Shown here: positions 9,662 to 19,916 of the stretch, piece by piece | Layout: every line of letters starts with the position of its first letter | Numbering within the stretch: position 1 is the first letter of the stretch | From: Albimonas pacifica | GTDB lineage: Bacteria > Pseudomonadota > Alphaproteobacteria > Rhodobacterales > Rhodobacteraceae | Assembly: GCF_900113695.1 (NCBI RefSeq) | Contig: NZ_FOQH01000008.1 | Coordinates: forward strand, 337,190-401,189 | DNA: 64,000 nucleotides | Direction of reading: 5' to 3' | Program-made: the position numbers and the translations under genes | Notes under the pieces: generated by a model | What the model was told of the DNA's origin: nothing | The model's input: only the letters and a program-made list of their open reading frames with translations | Database searches by the model: none

Positions 9662-11038
9662 TCAGAAGAAGTCGACCGAGACGCGGAACAGCTGCTCCAC
9701 CTCCCGCACCACGTCGCGGCGCGCGAAGACAACCACGCGGTCGTGCTCCTGGATCACCAGATCGCCGGTCGGCATTTTCACGCCGTCGCGCGTCAACACC
9801 GCGCCGACGATGGCGGATTCTGGAAAGCCCGCCGATCTCAGCGGCTTGCCGGCGATGGGCGATGTGGCGAGCACCTGCGCCTCGATCACCTCCGCCTCGG
9901 CGTCGCCCACCGCGTAGACCGCCCGCACCCGGCCCCGCCGCACATGGCGCAGGATCGACGACACGGTGGTCGAGCGCGGCACCAGCAGCGCGTCGACGCC
10001 CAGCGAGTCGGAGAGCTCGGCATAGGAAGGATCGTTCGAGAGCGCGATCGCCGTCCGGCAGCCGGCCTTCTTGCCGCGTGCGGCCGCCAGCAGGTTGGTC
10101 TTGTCGTCGTAGGTCAGCGACAGGATCGCGTCGGCGTCCCGGACGTTCGCCTCCTCGAGCAGCACGGGGTCGAGGCCGTCGCCCAGCAGGACGATGGTCC
10201 GCTCCAGTTCCTCGGCCGCGCGCTCGGCCCGGGCGCGGTCGCGGTCGATCATCTTCACGCGCGGCCGCTCGGCGTGTTTCTCAAGCATTCTCGCGACTTG
10301 CAGGCCGACGTTGCCGGCGCCCACGATCACCACGCGCGACACCTTGCGGCTCTCGCGCCCGAACAGCGACAGGGTGCGGGTGACGTCCTCGGCCGCGGCG
10401 ACGAAATAGACGTCGTCCCCCTCCAGCAGCGAGTCCTGGGGGGAGGCCACATGCAACTGCCCCTCGCGCCGATAGGCGACCACGATGGCCTTGAGGGTCG
10501 AGAACAGCTCCGAGAGTTGCCGCAGCGGCGTGTTCAGCACCGGGCAGTCCGGCAGCAGCCGGGTTCCGACGAGCCGCACCTTGCCATCCAGGAAATTCTC
10601 GATGTCGAAGGCCTCGGGGTTCTGCAGGCGGCGCATGGCGACGCGGGCGACCTCGAGCTCGGGGGAGATCACCACGTCGATGGGCATGTGATCGCGTCGG
10701 AACAGGTCCGCCCAGCGGTTCTGCAGGTAGGACTGCGCCCGGATGCGCGCGATCTTCTGGGGCACCGAGAAGACCGAGTGCGCGACCTGGCAGGCGACCA
10801 TGTTCACCTCGTCGGCGAAGGTCGCCGCGATGAGCATGTCGGCGTCCTCGGCCCCGGCCCTTTCCAGCACGTCCGGATGGGAGGCGAACCCAACGATTCC
10901 ATTGACATCGAAGGAGTCCGTCACACGCCGCACGAGCCCCGCGTCCTGGTCGACGATGGTGACGTCGTTGGCCTCGCGGCTGAGGTGGCGGGCGATCTGC
11001 GAGCCGACCTGGCCCGCGCCGCAGATGATGATCTTCAT
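9662..11038 (-). CDS. trkA: Trk potassium transport regulator TrkA
   Basis: The 458-residue cytoplasmic protein has two tandem RCK modules, each with an NAD-binding Rossmann motif: GAGQVG at residues 7-12 and a second VGAGNVGLQ motif near 240. Each is followed by a TrkA-C subdomain. The ATG at 11038 begins with MKIIICGAG, the family start. It binds NAD(H)/ATP and gates TrkH, the next gene. In Rhodobacterales and relatives, trkAH lies between the ntr genes and hfq, as here. Confidence 0.95.
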   Translation of the reverse strand: MKIIICGAGQVGSQIARHLSREANDVTIVDQDAGLVRRVTDSFDVNGIVGFASHPDVLERAGAEDADMLIAATFADEVNMVACQVAHSVFSVPQKIARIRAQSYLQNRWADLFRRDHMPIDVVISPELEVARVAMRRLQNPEAFDIENFLDGKVRLVGTRLLPDCPVLNTPLRQLSELFSTLKAIVVAYRREGQLHVASPQDSLLEGDDVYFVAAAEDVTRTLSLFGRESRKVSRVVIVGAGNVGLQVARMLEKHAERPRVKMIDRDRARAERAAEELERTIVLLGDGLDPVLLEEANVRDADAILSLTYDDKTNLLAAARGKKAGCRTAIALSNDPSYAELSDSLGVDALLVPRSTTVSSILRHVRRGRVRAVYAVGDAEAEVIEAQVLATSPIAGKPLRSAGFPESAIVGAVLTRDGVKMPTGDLVIQEHDRVVVFARRDVVREVEQLFRVSVDFF

Positions 11039-11162
11039 GGGATCTCCGTCCCCGCAGGTCGTCGCCTGCACGCCGGGGCGGAGGATGCGACGAGCCCTGC
11101 GCGGTGTCAAACGGGGACCGCGCCCCCGCGCCGCGGCACGGGGAGGCGCCGGGCGTCGGGGA

Positions 11163-12134
11163 TCAGGGGGCCGGCATCTCGCTCAGCGGGATCAGCCGGC
11201 AGTCGGCGACGGCGGCGGCGCGATGGGCGAGGGAGGATGCCGCCCGCGGATCCCGCAGGCCGGCGAGATGCGCCTCCAGGCTTGCCTCGCGCACCAGCGT
11301 CGCCCGGTCCCAGCGCTCCCCCTCCGGCCCCGCAAGCATCGGGTGGGCGCGGGCGAGCAGCAGCGGCTCGCCGCCGCGCGCGCGCAGCAGGGGGCCTGCC
11401 TCGCGGAGATGGCGCGCGAAGGCCTCGGCGCCGGTGATCGGGGCCTCGGGCGCGTGCTCCGGCGCCTGCGCGTAGTCGGCCCGGTCGCGCAGGCGGATCA
11501 GCTCCAGCAGCAGCGGCGCGCCCGGGGGCGGATCGGCCAGCAGGCGGCGGACGGCGGGTTCGGAGATTTCCAGATGCCTGGACGCAGCCGGGAAGGCCGG
11601 CCCCGCCAGGCGCAGGGCGTGGGCGGCGAGGTCGGCGGGCCAGGGCGCGAGGCGGGCCGCGAACCCCTCCGCGTCGCCGGCGTAGAGGGCGCGGGCGGCC
11701 TCCTCGAAGCCGGGGCGGTCGCCGGCGGCGGCGGAGATGAAGCGGAAGGCGGCGTCGCGGGCCTCGGCCGGGGCCTCGGCGCGGCGGGCGGCCTCGACCA
11801 GCCTGCGGATCGCGGCGGAGGCGCCGCCCCGCCCGCGCAGCCACTCCCAATGCCGCGGCAGCAGGGTGACCTCGCGCGCGACCACGCCCAGCTTCGGGCG
11901 GCCCCGCGGGCGGGGGGCGTCGCCCTGCCCCGGCGCGGCGTGGCGGGCGCGGACCTCGGCCTCGCTTCCCCGCAGGTCGAGGTCGATCTGGCGGCCCTGG
12001 GGGTCGAAGACCAGCGTCGCGAGCCCCGGCTCGCGCGCCAGCGCCGCGTGCAGGGCCGCGGCGACTTCCGCCAGCGGGCCGAGGGCCAGCAGGCGGGGGC
12101 CTGCGAAGGCGGCGTGGAGGGCGGGGTCGCTCAT
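11163..12134 (-). CDS. DUF2239 family protein
   Basis: The protein has 323 residues. The N-terminal half carries DUF2239 features: the opening ALHAAFAGPRLLALGPL, VFDPQGRQIDLDLRGSE, and RGRPKLGVVAREVTLLPRHW with a following GGASAAIRRLVEAAR. The helical C-terminal half (about 170-323) is Ala/Leu/Arg rich. Its biochemical role is not established. The ATG at 12134 follows family alignment. It is transcribed divergently from the GIY-YIG-like gene, with a near-perfect 22-bp palindrome between them, so both may share a regulator. Confidence 0.8.
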   Translation of the reverse strand: MSDPALHAAFAGPRLLALGPLAEVAAALHAALAREPGLATLVFDPQGRQIDLDLRGSEAEVRARHAAPGQGDAPRPRGRPKLGVVAREVTLLPRHWEWLRGRGGASAAIRRLVEAARRAEAPAEARDAAFRFISAAAGDRPGFEEAARALYAGDAEGFAARLAPWPADLAAHALRLAGPAFPAASRHLEISEPAVRRLLADPPPGAPLLLELIRLRDRADYAQAPEHAPEAPITGAEAFARHLREAGPLLRARGGEPLLLARAHPMLAGPEGERWDRATLVREASLEAHLAGLRDPRAASSLAHRAAAVADCRLIPLSEMPAP

Positions 12135-12191
12135 GGTTCGGGTCCGGACGGCTGCGGTCGACCGCCTCTTGCCGCGCCGCGGCGGCCGTGT

Positions 12192-12213
12192 CAATTACAC
12201 CCGGGTGAAATTG
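12192..12213. promoter_or_regulatory. 22-bp palindromic operator candidate
   Basis: An inverted repeat centred between 12202 and 12203 has 10 of 11 complementary pairs. Its outer arms are CAATT and AATTG around an ACCCGGGT core. It lies 58 bp from the DUF2239 start and 13 bp from the GIY-YIG-like gene start, in a short divergent intergenic region that is locally AT-richer. This geometry fits a dimeric repressor site controlling both genes. The regulator is unknown. Confidence 0.6.
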
Positions 12214-12225
12214 GAGGGGCTGGTC

Positions 12226-12561
12226 ATGCGCAAGGCGGACCGCAAGGCGGCGACGGCCGCGTGGAAGGACGGCAAGCGTCGCGCCGGCGTCTGGCTGGTG
12301 CGCTGCGCGGCGACGGGCGAGGCCTGGGTGGGCGCGGGCCGCGACCTCGACGCCGCGCGAAATCGCTGCGACTTTTCAATGCGTCATGGCATGCCGCTGC
12401 ATCCGGACATGAAGCCCGCGCTGCGCGCCCACGGCGGCGCGGCCTTCGCCTTCGAGGAGATCGAAGCCCTGCCCGAGGACGTCGAGGAGATCGCCCTGCC
12501 CCGCGAGCTGAAGGCCCGGCGCGCCTCGGCGGCCGAGCGGCTGGGGGCCAGGGCGATCTGA
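12226..12561 (+). CDS. GIY-YIG-like small protein
   Basis: The protein has 111 residues. The pattern VWLVRCAATGEAWVGAGRDLDAARNR resembles the first strands of a GIY-YIG nuclease fold (hydrophobic strand, G-x-x-Y/W-V-G), and related proteins are annotated as GIY-YIG family. The classical GIY and YIG motifs and the catalytic Arg/Glu set are not clear, so nuclease activity is doubtful. The ATG at 12226 has TTGGAGGGG upstream. It is divergent from the DUF2239 gene, with which it probably shares control. Confidence 0.65.
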   Translation: MRKADRKAATAAWKDGKRRAGVWLVRCAATGEAWVGAGRDLDAARNRCDFSMRHGMPLHPDMKPALRAHGGAAFAFEEIEALPEDVEEIALPRELKARRASAAERLGARAI

Positions 12562-12649
12562 GGTGCGCCGCGCGGCGACCGGGCCCGCGCCCCCTGCGCC
12601 GCCGGCGGTCTCCCCCGGCGGCGCGAAAATCCGCAGGGCGGCGCGAGGC

Positions 12650-12671
12650 TGCTGACAGAAAGCTGTCAGCA
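12650..12671. repeat. Short inverted repeat upstream of the glutathione transferase gene
   Basis: Nine-bp arms TGCTGACAG and CTGTCAGCA flank a 4-nt spacer, 66 bp before the next start codon. There is no T-run, so it may be an operator rather than a terminator. Confidence 0.45.
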
Positions 12672-12736
12672 CGGGGGCGCCAGGGTGGATCTCACGGACG
12701 GCGACGCGTCGGCCGATCCTCTCATGGAGCTTCAAG

Positions 12737-13369
12737 ATGATTCTGCATCTGCATCCGTTCTCCCAGAATTCCCGCCGGATCCAGGCGCTGCTCGACTGCG
12801 CGGGCCTGGCCTACGAGCGGCGCGTGGTGGACCTGACCACCGGCGCGCAGCGCCGGCCGGAGTTCCTGGCGCTGAACCCCAACGGCCAGATCCCGGTGCT
12901 GGAGGACGACGGCCTGGTGCTGTCGGAGTCGATGGCGATCCTGCGCCACATCTGCCGCTCCCGCGGGCTGGAGACCTGGTATCCCGAGGCCCCGGCGGCG
13001 CGGGCGAAGGTGGATCAGTGGCTCGACTGGACCCAGTGCCGCTTCGCCCGTCCCACCAGCCTGGTGTTCTTCAACACCGTCGTCGCCGACCCCGAGGAGA
13101 ACGCCCACCTGATCGCCGAGGGCAAGCGCCTGCTCGCCGACCTGACCCCGATCCTCGAGGGCGCGCTGGCCGGCCGCGAGTGGCTGGTGGGCGAGGGCCC
13201 GACCATCGCCGACCTCGCCCTCGTCTCCTGCATGCAGAGCCTGGAGTTCGTCGGCGCCCGCCCGCAGGGCCCGGGCATCGACGCCTGGTTCGCGCGGCTC
13301 AACGCCATGGAGGGGGTGCGCGCCGCCCTGCCCGAGCCGTTCCTCGCGCGGATGTCCGCGGCGGCGTGA
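12737..13369 (+). CDS. Glutathione S-transferase family protein
   Basis: The protein has 210 residues. The thioredoxin-like N-terminal domain (1-78) shows SQNSRRIQALL at the glutathione site, the cis-Pro motif QIPVLEDDG and the ESMAILRHI segment that binds the gamma-glutamyl group. The helical C-terminal domain has the N-capping motif GPTIADLALVS near residue 155. Its substrate cannot be told. It stands alone, convergent with ntrX, with a strong hairpin between them. Confidence 0.9.
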   Translation: MILHLHPFSQNSRRIQALLDCAGLAYERRVVDLTTGAQRRPEFLALNPNGQIPVLEDDGLVLSESMAILRHICRSRGLETWYPEAPAARAKVDQWLDWTQCRFARPTSLVFFNTVVADPEENAHLIAEGKRLLADLTPILEGALAGREWLVGEGPTIADLALVSCMQSLEFVGARPQGPGIDAWFARLNAMEGVRAALPEPFLARMSAAA

Positions 13370-13375
13370 GCGTCC

Positions 13376-13400
13376 GGCCCCGGGGGACGTCCCCGGGGCC
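13376..13400. terminator. Bidirectional terminator hairpin between gst and ntrX
   Basis: Ten-bp arms GGCCCCGGGG and CCCCGGGGCC flank a 5-nt loop between two convergent genes. No strong T-run follows, so this rests on position and stem strength. Confidence 0.5.
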
Positions 13401-13410
13401 GATCCGTGTC

Positions 13411-14832
13411 TCAGTCCTCGAACTCCTCCTCGTCGCCGTCGCCTTCCCCGGCGATGGCGACGCGGGCGCCGCCGCGGGTGACGGTGGCCACGCCCAGGCT
13501 CTTGAGCTTGCGGTGCAGGGCCGAGCGCTCCATGCCCACGAAGGCCGCGGTGCGCGAGATGTTGCCGCCGAAGCGGTTGATCTGGGCGATCAGGTAGTCG
13601 CGCTCGAACAGCTCGCGCGCCTCGCGCAGCGGCAGGGTCGCCATGGCGGGCGACAGGATCGCGCCCCCGTCGGCGGGGTCGCCCGCGGTCAGCGGCAGCT
13701 CGTCGGGCGAGATCTCTCCGCCGCCCGCGCCCAGGATCAGCACCTGCTCCATCACGTTGCGAAGCTGGCGGACGTTGCCCGGCCAGTTCTGGGTCTGCAG
13801 CAGCGCCGCCGCATCGGGCGAGAGCCGGCGCAGCGGCAGCCCCTCGGTCTTGGCGAGCCGCGCGAGGAAGTGGTTGGCCAGCACCGGGATGTCCTCGCGC
13901 AGCGCCGCCAGCGAGGGCGTCTCCAGCGGGACCACCGACAGGCGGTGGAACAGGTCCTCGCGGAAGCGGCCGGCCTGGATCAGGGACTGCAGGTCGCGGG
14001 TCGTCGCCGAGATCACCCGCACGTCCGTCTGCACCATGTCCGAGCCGCCGACGCGGGCGAAGCGCTGGTCGACCAGCACCCGCAGGATCTTCGACTGGGC
14101 GCCCGCCGGCATCTCCGCCACCTCGTCGAGGAAGAGCGTGCCGCCGGAGGCCTTCTCGAACAGCCCCGGCACGACCGCGCCGTCCTCGCGCTCGCGGCCG
14201 AAGAGGGTCTCCTCCATCTTCGCGGGCTCGATGTTGGCGGCGTTCAATACCACGAAGGGCGCGCGGGCGCGGTCGGAATGGGTGTGGATGTAGCGCGCGG
14301 CCACCTCCTTGCCCGACCCCGGCGGGCCCGAGAGCAGCACCCGCGACGCGGTGCGCGCCACCCGGTCGAGCTTCTGGCGCAGCGCCACGATGGCGTGGGA
14401 GGCGCCGATGATCTCGGCCTGCGCGCGGTCGGCCTCCTGCAGCGAGGCGATCTCGCGACGCAGGCGCGAGGCCTCCAGCGCGCGGGTCGAGACCAGCATC
14501 AGCTGGTCGGTGGTGAAGGGCTTCTCGATGAAGTCGTAGGCGCCCTGCTTCACGGCGGCCACCGCGATCTCGATGTTGCCGTGGCCGGAGATGATCACCA
14601 CCGGAATGTCGGGCTGGTTGCGGCGCACGGTCTTGAGGATCTCGATCCCGTCCATGCGGCTGCCCTGCAGCCAGATGTCGAGGATGATCAGGTCGGGGCG
14701 CGCGGATTCCACCGCCTTCAGCGCCCCGTCCGCATCCGAGGCCGTGCGGGTCGCGTGGCCTTCGTCCTCGAGGATGTCGGCGACGAGCTCGCGGATGTCC
14801 GCCTCGTCGTCCACCACCAGAATGTCAGCCAT
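13411..14832 (-). CDS. ntrX: Nitrogen regulation response regulator NtrX
   Basis: The protein has 473 residues. The receiver domain spans 1-120 with phospho-acceptor Asp52. An AAA+ sigma-54 interaction domain follows (Walker A near 165, SGPPGSGKE; Walker [12 protein letters not shown]) and a Fis-type DNA-binding helix-turn-helix ends the protein. The GAFTGA loop expected after LFG is absent; the sequence there is DGAVVPG. That loop contacts sigma-54, so this protein probably does not act as a classical sigma-54 activator. The start overlaps the ntrY stop by 8 bp. It is the partner of NtrY. Confidence 0.95.
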   Translation of the reverse strand: MADILVVDDEADIRELVADILEDEGHATRTASDADGALKAVESARPDLIILDIWLQGSRMDGIEILKTVRRNQPDIPVVIISGHGNIEIAVAAVKQGAYDFIEKPFTTDQLMLVSTRALEASRLRREIASLQEADRAQAEIIGASHAIVALRQKLDRVARTASRVLLSGPPGSGKEVAARYIHTHSDRARAPFVVLNAANIEPAKMEETLFGREREDGAVVPGLFEKASGGTLFLDEVAEMPAGAQSKILRVLVDQRFARVGGSDMVQTDVRVISATTRDLQSLIQAGRFREDLFHRLSVVPLETPSLAALREDIPVLANHFLARLAKTEGLPLRRLSPDAAALLQTQNWPGNVRQLRNVMEQVLILGAGGGEISPDELPLTAGDPADGGAILSPAMATLPLREARELFERDYLIAQINRFGGNISRTAAFVGMERSALHRKLKSLGVATVTRGGARVAIAGEGDGDEEEFED

Positions 14833-17185
14833 GTCTCGGGCCTCCTGCCTCGGTCTCGGGTGCGCCGGGCTTCGCCGGCGTCTGTTGTTCTGGGCGCGCG
14901 ACCGGCGCCTTGCCGGCGAGCGGCAGGCGGATCACGGCCATCGCGCCGCGCGGCCCCTCGCGCGCGCCGCCGCCGCGGGACGCGTCCGGGGGCGCCGAGG
15001 GATCGAGGGGCGCGTCTTCGAGCGCGAAGGCGCCGCCATGTTCCTCGGCGATCTTCTTGACGATTGCGAGGCCGAGCCCGGTGCCCTTCTCGCGGGTCGT
15101 CACGTAGGGCTCCATCAGCCGGGCGCGGCCGGTCTCGGGCAGGCCCACGCCGTTGTCGATCACCCGGATCTCGGCGGTCTCGGCGTCCCGGCGGAGCTGC
15201 AGGACCACGCGCCCCGGCGGCTGCGGATGCTGGGCGAGCCGGGCCTCCACCGCCTCGCCCGCGTTCTTGAGCAGGTTGGTCAGCGCCTGGCCCAGCATGG
15301 TGCGGTCGCAGCGCAGCGGCAGCGGCGTCTCCGCCCCCTCGATCGAGAAGGCGACCGGCCCGCCGGCCTCGGCCTGGAGCAGCACCGCCTCCGAGCAGAT
15401 GCCGGCGAGGTCGTCGGGGGCGAGCTCGGGCGCCGGCATCCGGGCGAAGCGCGAGAACTCGTCGACCATGCGCCGGATGTCGCCGGCCTGGCGGACGATC
15501 ATGTCGGCGTAGCTGTCGAACCGCTCCCGGTCGCGGCCGACGAGCCCGTCGGAGAACTTCTTCTTCAGCCGCTCGGCCGAGAGCTGGATGGGGGTCAGCG
15601 GGTTCTTGATCTCGTGGGCGATGCGGCGCGCGATGTCGCCCCAGGCCGCCATGCGCTGGGCGGTGACCAGCTCGGTCAGGTCGTCGAAGGTCAGCACGAA
15701 GATCTCGGCGTCGCCCTCGGGCGCGATGCGCGAGACGCGGGCGAGGAAGTCGCGCTCGGTCCCGTCGACGCGGCCGTGGGTGCGCTCGGTCGTCTGGCCG
15801 CCGCGACGCTCGCGCGCTTGCTGGAGGAGGGTCGCGAACATCGGCGCGACCTCCGCCAGGGGCCGGCCCGCGGCCTCGGCCGGGGTCACGCCGAGCATCC
15901 GCGCGCCCGCCTCGTTGAGCAGCTCCACCCGACCCTCGGCGTCGAGCCGCGCGACGCCCGCGGTGACGCCCGCAAGCACGGTGGAGGAGAATCGGCGGCG
16001 ACGCTCCGTCTCCTGGTTGACGGCGACCAGCGCGTCGCGCTGGGCCTTCACCTGCTCGGTCATGCGGTTGAAGATGCGGGCGAGCACCGCGATCTCGTCG
16101 TCGCCCCGCTCCTCGCGCACGCGCACGTCGAGGTCGCCCGCGCCCACCCGCTCGGCCGCCCCGGCGAGGCGTCCGATGGGGCGGGCGAGGCGTTCGGCGA
16201 AGTAGAGGCCGGCCCAGATCGCGGCCATCGTCACCACCAGCGCGAAGCCCACGTAGAGCATCGCGAATTCCAGCAGGATCGAGTTGCGCTGCCCCTCGAG
16301 CTGTTCGTAGAGGCGCACGGTGTCCTGCGTCTCGTCCAGCAGACGCAGCACCGCGCCGTCGACGTTGCGCCCGACGTAGAGGTAGTAATCCACGAAGCCG
16401 CGCAGGGCGACGAGCGCGCGGACCTCCGACTGGCTCTCGTCCGAGATCACCACCACCTGGCCCTCGCGGGCGCGGGCCATCTGCTCGGGCGTCGGCGGGG
16501 TGAAGTTGAAGAGATACGAGAACTCGCCCCGCGCGCGCAGCTCCATCGATCCGTCGAAGATGTAGGCCTCGGGGATCTCGCGCAGGTAGGCCTGGGCGCG
16601 CAGCATGTCGCCGAGCTGCGCATCGTCGATCATCCGCGCGGCCTCTCCGGCCAGGTCGTTGGCCATGGCCAGCGCCTCGGCGCGGATGCGCAGGCGGTGC
16701 TCCTCCTCGTAGCTCTCGGCCACCTCGAGGGAGTTGCGCACCACCGAGCCGATCTGGTTGGAGAACCAGCCCTCGATGCCGAAACTGACGGTCAGCGTGG
16801 CGAAGACCGCGACCAGGATCGTCGGCGCCAGCGCCATCGCCGCGAAGACGCCCGTCAGGCGCAGGTGCAGCCGCGAGCCGGCCGAGCGCGCGCGCCGCGC
16901 CGAGATCAGCGCCGCCACCCGCCAGGCCACCAGGCCCGCGATCACCAGGATGTAGACGAGGTCGAGCAGGAAGACGCCGCGCAGCACCTCCTGGCGCACC
17001 GGCCCGCGGTCGCCGCCCGACAGCGCCACGCCCGTGACCACGGCCAGCACCGGGCCCAGGGCCGCGATCATCAGGGTGAAGCGGGCGCGGGTGCGCCGGG
17101 AGAGCTCGCCGCGCAGCGCCAGCGAGGGGAGCGACGCCACCGCCTCTGCGGCGGATCTGGCGGCGCGGATCGTGCGCTGGGTCAC
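14825..17185 (-). CDS. ntrY: Membrane histidine kinase NtrY
   Basis: The protein has 786 residues. The N-terminal membrane part (about 35-150) and a further segment before 340 flank a periplasmic region. A HAMP domain follows, then a PAS domain (about 390-500) and a HisKA H-box with His524 in IAHEIKNPL. The HATPase domain shows the N box (TNLLKNAGEAVE), the G1 box (IDNGVGLPE) and the G2 box (KGTGLGLAI). It senses redox or nitrogen status in relatives and phosphorylates NtrX, which is encoded with an 8-bp overlap. The start has good context with MTQRTIRAARS. Confidence 0.95.
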   Translation of the reverse strand: MTQRTIRAARSAAEAVASLPSLALRGELSRRTRARFTLMIAALGPVLAVVTGVALSGGDRGPVRQEVLRGVFLLDLVYILVIAGLVAWRVAALISARRARSAGSRLHLRLTGVFAAMALAPTILVAVFATLTVSFGIEGWFSNQIGSVVRNSLEVAESYEEEHRLRIRAEALAMANDLAGEAARMIDDAQLGDMLRAQAYLREIPEAYIFDGSMELRARGEFSYLFNFTPPTPEQMARAREGQVVVISDESQSEVRALVALRGFVDYYLYVGRNVDGAVLRLLDETQDTVRLYEQLEGQRNSILLEFAMLYVGFALVVTMAAIWAGLYFAERLARPIGRLAGAAERVGAGDLDVRVREERGDDEIAVLARIFNRMTEQVKAQRDALVAVNQETERRRRFSSTVLAGVTAGVARLDAEGRVELLNEAGARMLGVTPAEAAGRPLAEVAPMFATLLQQARERRGGQTTERTHGRVDGTERDFLARVSRIAPEGDAEIFVLTFDDLTELVTAQRMAAWGDIARRIAHEIKNPLTPIQLSAERLKKKFSDGLVGRDRERFDSYADMIVRQAGDIRRMVDEFSRFARMPAPELAPDDLAGICSEAVLLQAEAGGPVAFSIEGAETPLPLRCDRTMLGQALTNLLKNAGEAVEARLAQHPQPPGRVVLQLRRDAETAEIRVIDNGVGLPETGRARLMEPYVTTREKGTGLGLAIVKKIAEEHGGAFALEDAPLDPSAPPDASRGGGAREGPRGAMAVIRLPLAGKAPVARPEQQTPAKPGAPETEAGGPRHG

Positions 17186-17325
17186 TGGGCCTCCCCGGGT
17201 TGCGACGGCGCCGCGCGGGGGCTGCGATCCCCGCCTGCGCCTCCGCGTCGCCGTCGAGACCCCCTCCGTCCCGGAAGCGCGCGGGCGGCGGGGCGTGTCG
17301 CCCGCCGCCTGTCACTGTTGCAAAC

Positions 17326-18776
<1,451 letters not shown>

Positions 18777-18780
<4 letters not shown>

Positions 18781-19904
18781 GCCGTCTTCTCCTTCCGGCG
18801 CCGGGGGGCGGGTTTCTTCTTCTTGGCAGCGGGGTCGGTCCACACCGGCAGCAGCACGCGGAAGGTGGTCCAGCCGGGATCGGATTCGCACTCGATCACG
18901 CCGCCATGGTCGGCGACGAGCTTGGAGACCATCGCGAGCCCGAGCCCCGAGCCGGTGGCCTTCGAGGTCACGAAGGGCTCGAAGATGTCGCGCTTGAGCT
19001 GGTCGGGCACGCCCGAGCCGTTGTCGGAGATCGTCACCTGCAGGGGCAGCGACTCGGTCCCCCCGCCCGCCACCGCCATGCGGATGCCGGGACGGTAGGA
19101 GGTGCGGATGGTGATCATGCCGCCGACCTGCGGCGTCGCTTCGGCCGCGTTCTTCAGCAGGTTCTGGAAGACCTGCATCAGCAGGTCCGCGTCGCCCGCC
19201 GTGGGCGGCAGCGAGGGGTCGTATTCCTCGACGAAGCGCACGTGGCGCGCGAACCCCGCGGCGGCCGAGCGCTTGGCGCGGTCCAGCACGTCGTGGATGT
19301 TCACCGGCTCGCGCGGGGCGGGGCGGCTGTCGCCGAAGAGCTCGACCTTGTTGAGCAGCGAGGCGATGCGCTCGGCTTCCTCGCGGATCAGGTCGGTCAG
19401 CTCGGTCTCCTCGTCGCCGAGCTGCATCGCCAGAAGCTGCGCCGCCCCCGAGATGCCGGCCAGCGGGTTCTTGATCTCATGCGCCAGCATCGCCGCCATG
19501 CCGGTGACCGAGCGGGCGGCGGCGCGGTGGCTGAGGCTGCGGTCCATCTTCTCGGCGATGGTCTGGGGCTGGATCATCACCAGCACCTGCCCCGCGTCGT
19601 CGGAGACGAGGCTGACGTAGAGGTCCACGATCCGCGGCGCGCGGTCGGTGGCCGAAAGCTCCATCTGGTGCTCGGCGAGGCTGACCGAGCCGTGGCGCAC
19701 CTGGTCGACCAGGTCGGCGACGCGCGAGGCGGGGCCGAACATGCTCTCCAGGCTGCGCCCGGTCAGGGAGCGGGTGGAGAGGCCGAAGAACACCTCCGCC
19801 GCCGAGTTCGCGTCCTGCACCCGGTCCTCGGGGTCGAGCACCAGGGCTGCGAAGGGCACGGCGTTCCAGATGGCGGGGCAGGTCTGGGCTGGGATCTCTG
19901 TCAT
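18777..19904 (-). CDS. ntrB: Nitrogen regulation histidine kinase NtrB (NR(II))
   Basis: The cytoplasmic kinase has 375 residues. A PAS domain spans 8-120, then the H-box with His142 in [12 protein letters not shown], and an HATPase domain with [18 protein letters not shown] and GSGLGLAM. The Lys-rich C-terminal tail is typical. It phosphorylates or dephosphorylates NtrC according to PII status. It follows dusB (12 bp gap) and overlaps ntrC, the conserved alphaproteobacterial order. Confidence 0.95.
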
Positions 19905-19916
19905 CTCGGAACCGGG

